Assembly (NCBI GenBank): GCA_030589835.1
Contig: JAUUZS010000291.1
Coordinates: 1 to 5,895, forward strand
Direction of reading: 5' to 3'
Length of the DNA stretch: 5,895 nt
From: Cyclobacteriaceae bacterium
GTDB lineage: Bacteria; Bacteroidota; Bacteroidia; Cytophagales; Cyclobacteriaceae
Both the position numbers and the translations under genes were made by a program. This document shows, piece after piece, positions 5,789 to 5,895 of this stretch. How positions within the stretch are numbered: the stretch's first letter is position 1; every line of letters starts with the position of its first letter. Below the pieces are notes generated by a model, which saw nothing but the letters and a program-made list of their open reading frames with translations, searched no databases and was not told the origin of the DNA.

Positions 5789-5895
5789 TTATTTATGGCT
5801 TTTCAAGATTTCTTTAACAACTTTCCTATAACTTCTACCAATATTTAGTCTAACCTCATCAACTCTTAGCTCATCAAAAGATACCTCTTTTATTC
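5789..5895 (-). CDS. 3' end of an unidentified gene, cut by the right window edge
   Basis: An open frame enters from the right edge and ends with TAA at 5789-5791. The 34 visible residues start IKEVSFDELRVDEV, continue RLNIGRSYRKVVKEI and end LKSHK. They are charged and look helical, consistent with a soluble protein C-terminus; I recognise no family. The call rests on the open frame, its biased composition (lysine, valine, glutamate) and its position 140 bases upstream of the Fic remnant in the same direction. Chance openness over 34 codons cannot be excluded. Confidence 0.5.
   Translation of the reverse strand, partial: IKEVSFDELRVDEVRLNIGRSYRKVVKEILKSHK

Overview
The window looks like a chromosomal segment of a member of the Bacteroidota, probably of the Cytophagales type. 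The evidence is the protein family variants (MiaB, a receiver-less sigma-54 activator, PabB, a gamma carbonic anhydrase), the absence of convincing Shine-Dalgarno sequences, and three copies of the Bacteroidota -7 promoter box TAnnTTTG just upstream of miaB, pabB and the carbonic anhydrase gene. The base composition is AT-rich. The lineage is inferred from recalled family resemblance, not from a search.

Left part (1-2723), all on the minus strand: miaB (tRNA ms2i6A37 methylthiotransferase) is followed 24 bases after its stop by a sigma-54 enhancer-binding regulator with AAA+ and Fis-type DNA-binding regions. The regulator runs off the left edge within its helix-turn-helix. The two genes look co-transcribed from a TAnnTTTG promoter at 2708-2715. 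That promoter places the miaB start at 2666 rather than at the more upstream ATG at 2723.

Middle (2724-5006): a 322-base non-coding gap carries two kinds of short repeat, an imperfect heptamer array and GC-rich palindromes. Next is pabB (aminodeoxychorismate synthase component I, folate pathway) on the minus strand. It is divergent from a gamma-class carbonic anhydrase homologue on the plus strand. The 158-base divergent region holds one TAnnTTTG box for each gene.

Right part (5007-5895): this is accessory-looking DNA. A Fic-family gene on the minus strand is broken in two ways. Its N-terminal region with the inhibitory helix is joined out of frame to its C-terminal winged helix, with the whole catalytic HPFxxGNGR core missing, and a second frameshift lies near the C-terminus. 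The remnant is framed by 14-bp inverted repeats (13 of 14 matching) that form the inner ends of longer palindromic sequences. The last 107 bases hold the 3' end of an unidentified minus-strand gene.

I see no complete novel system. The strongest lead is the decayed Fic unit bounded by inverted repeats. The remaining genes are ordinary housekeeping functions and, apart from miaB plus the regulator, have no visible functional link.
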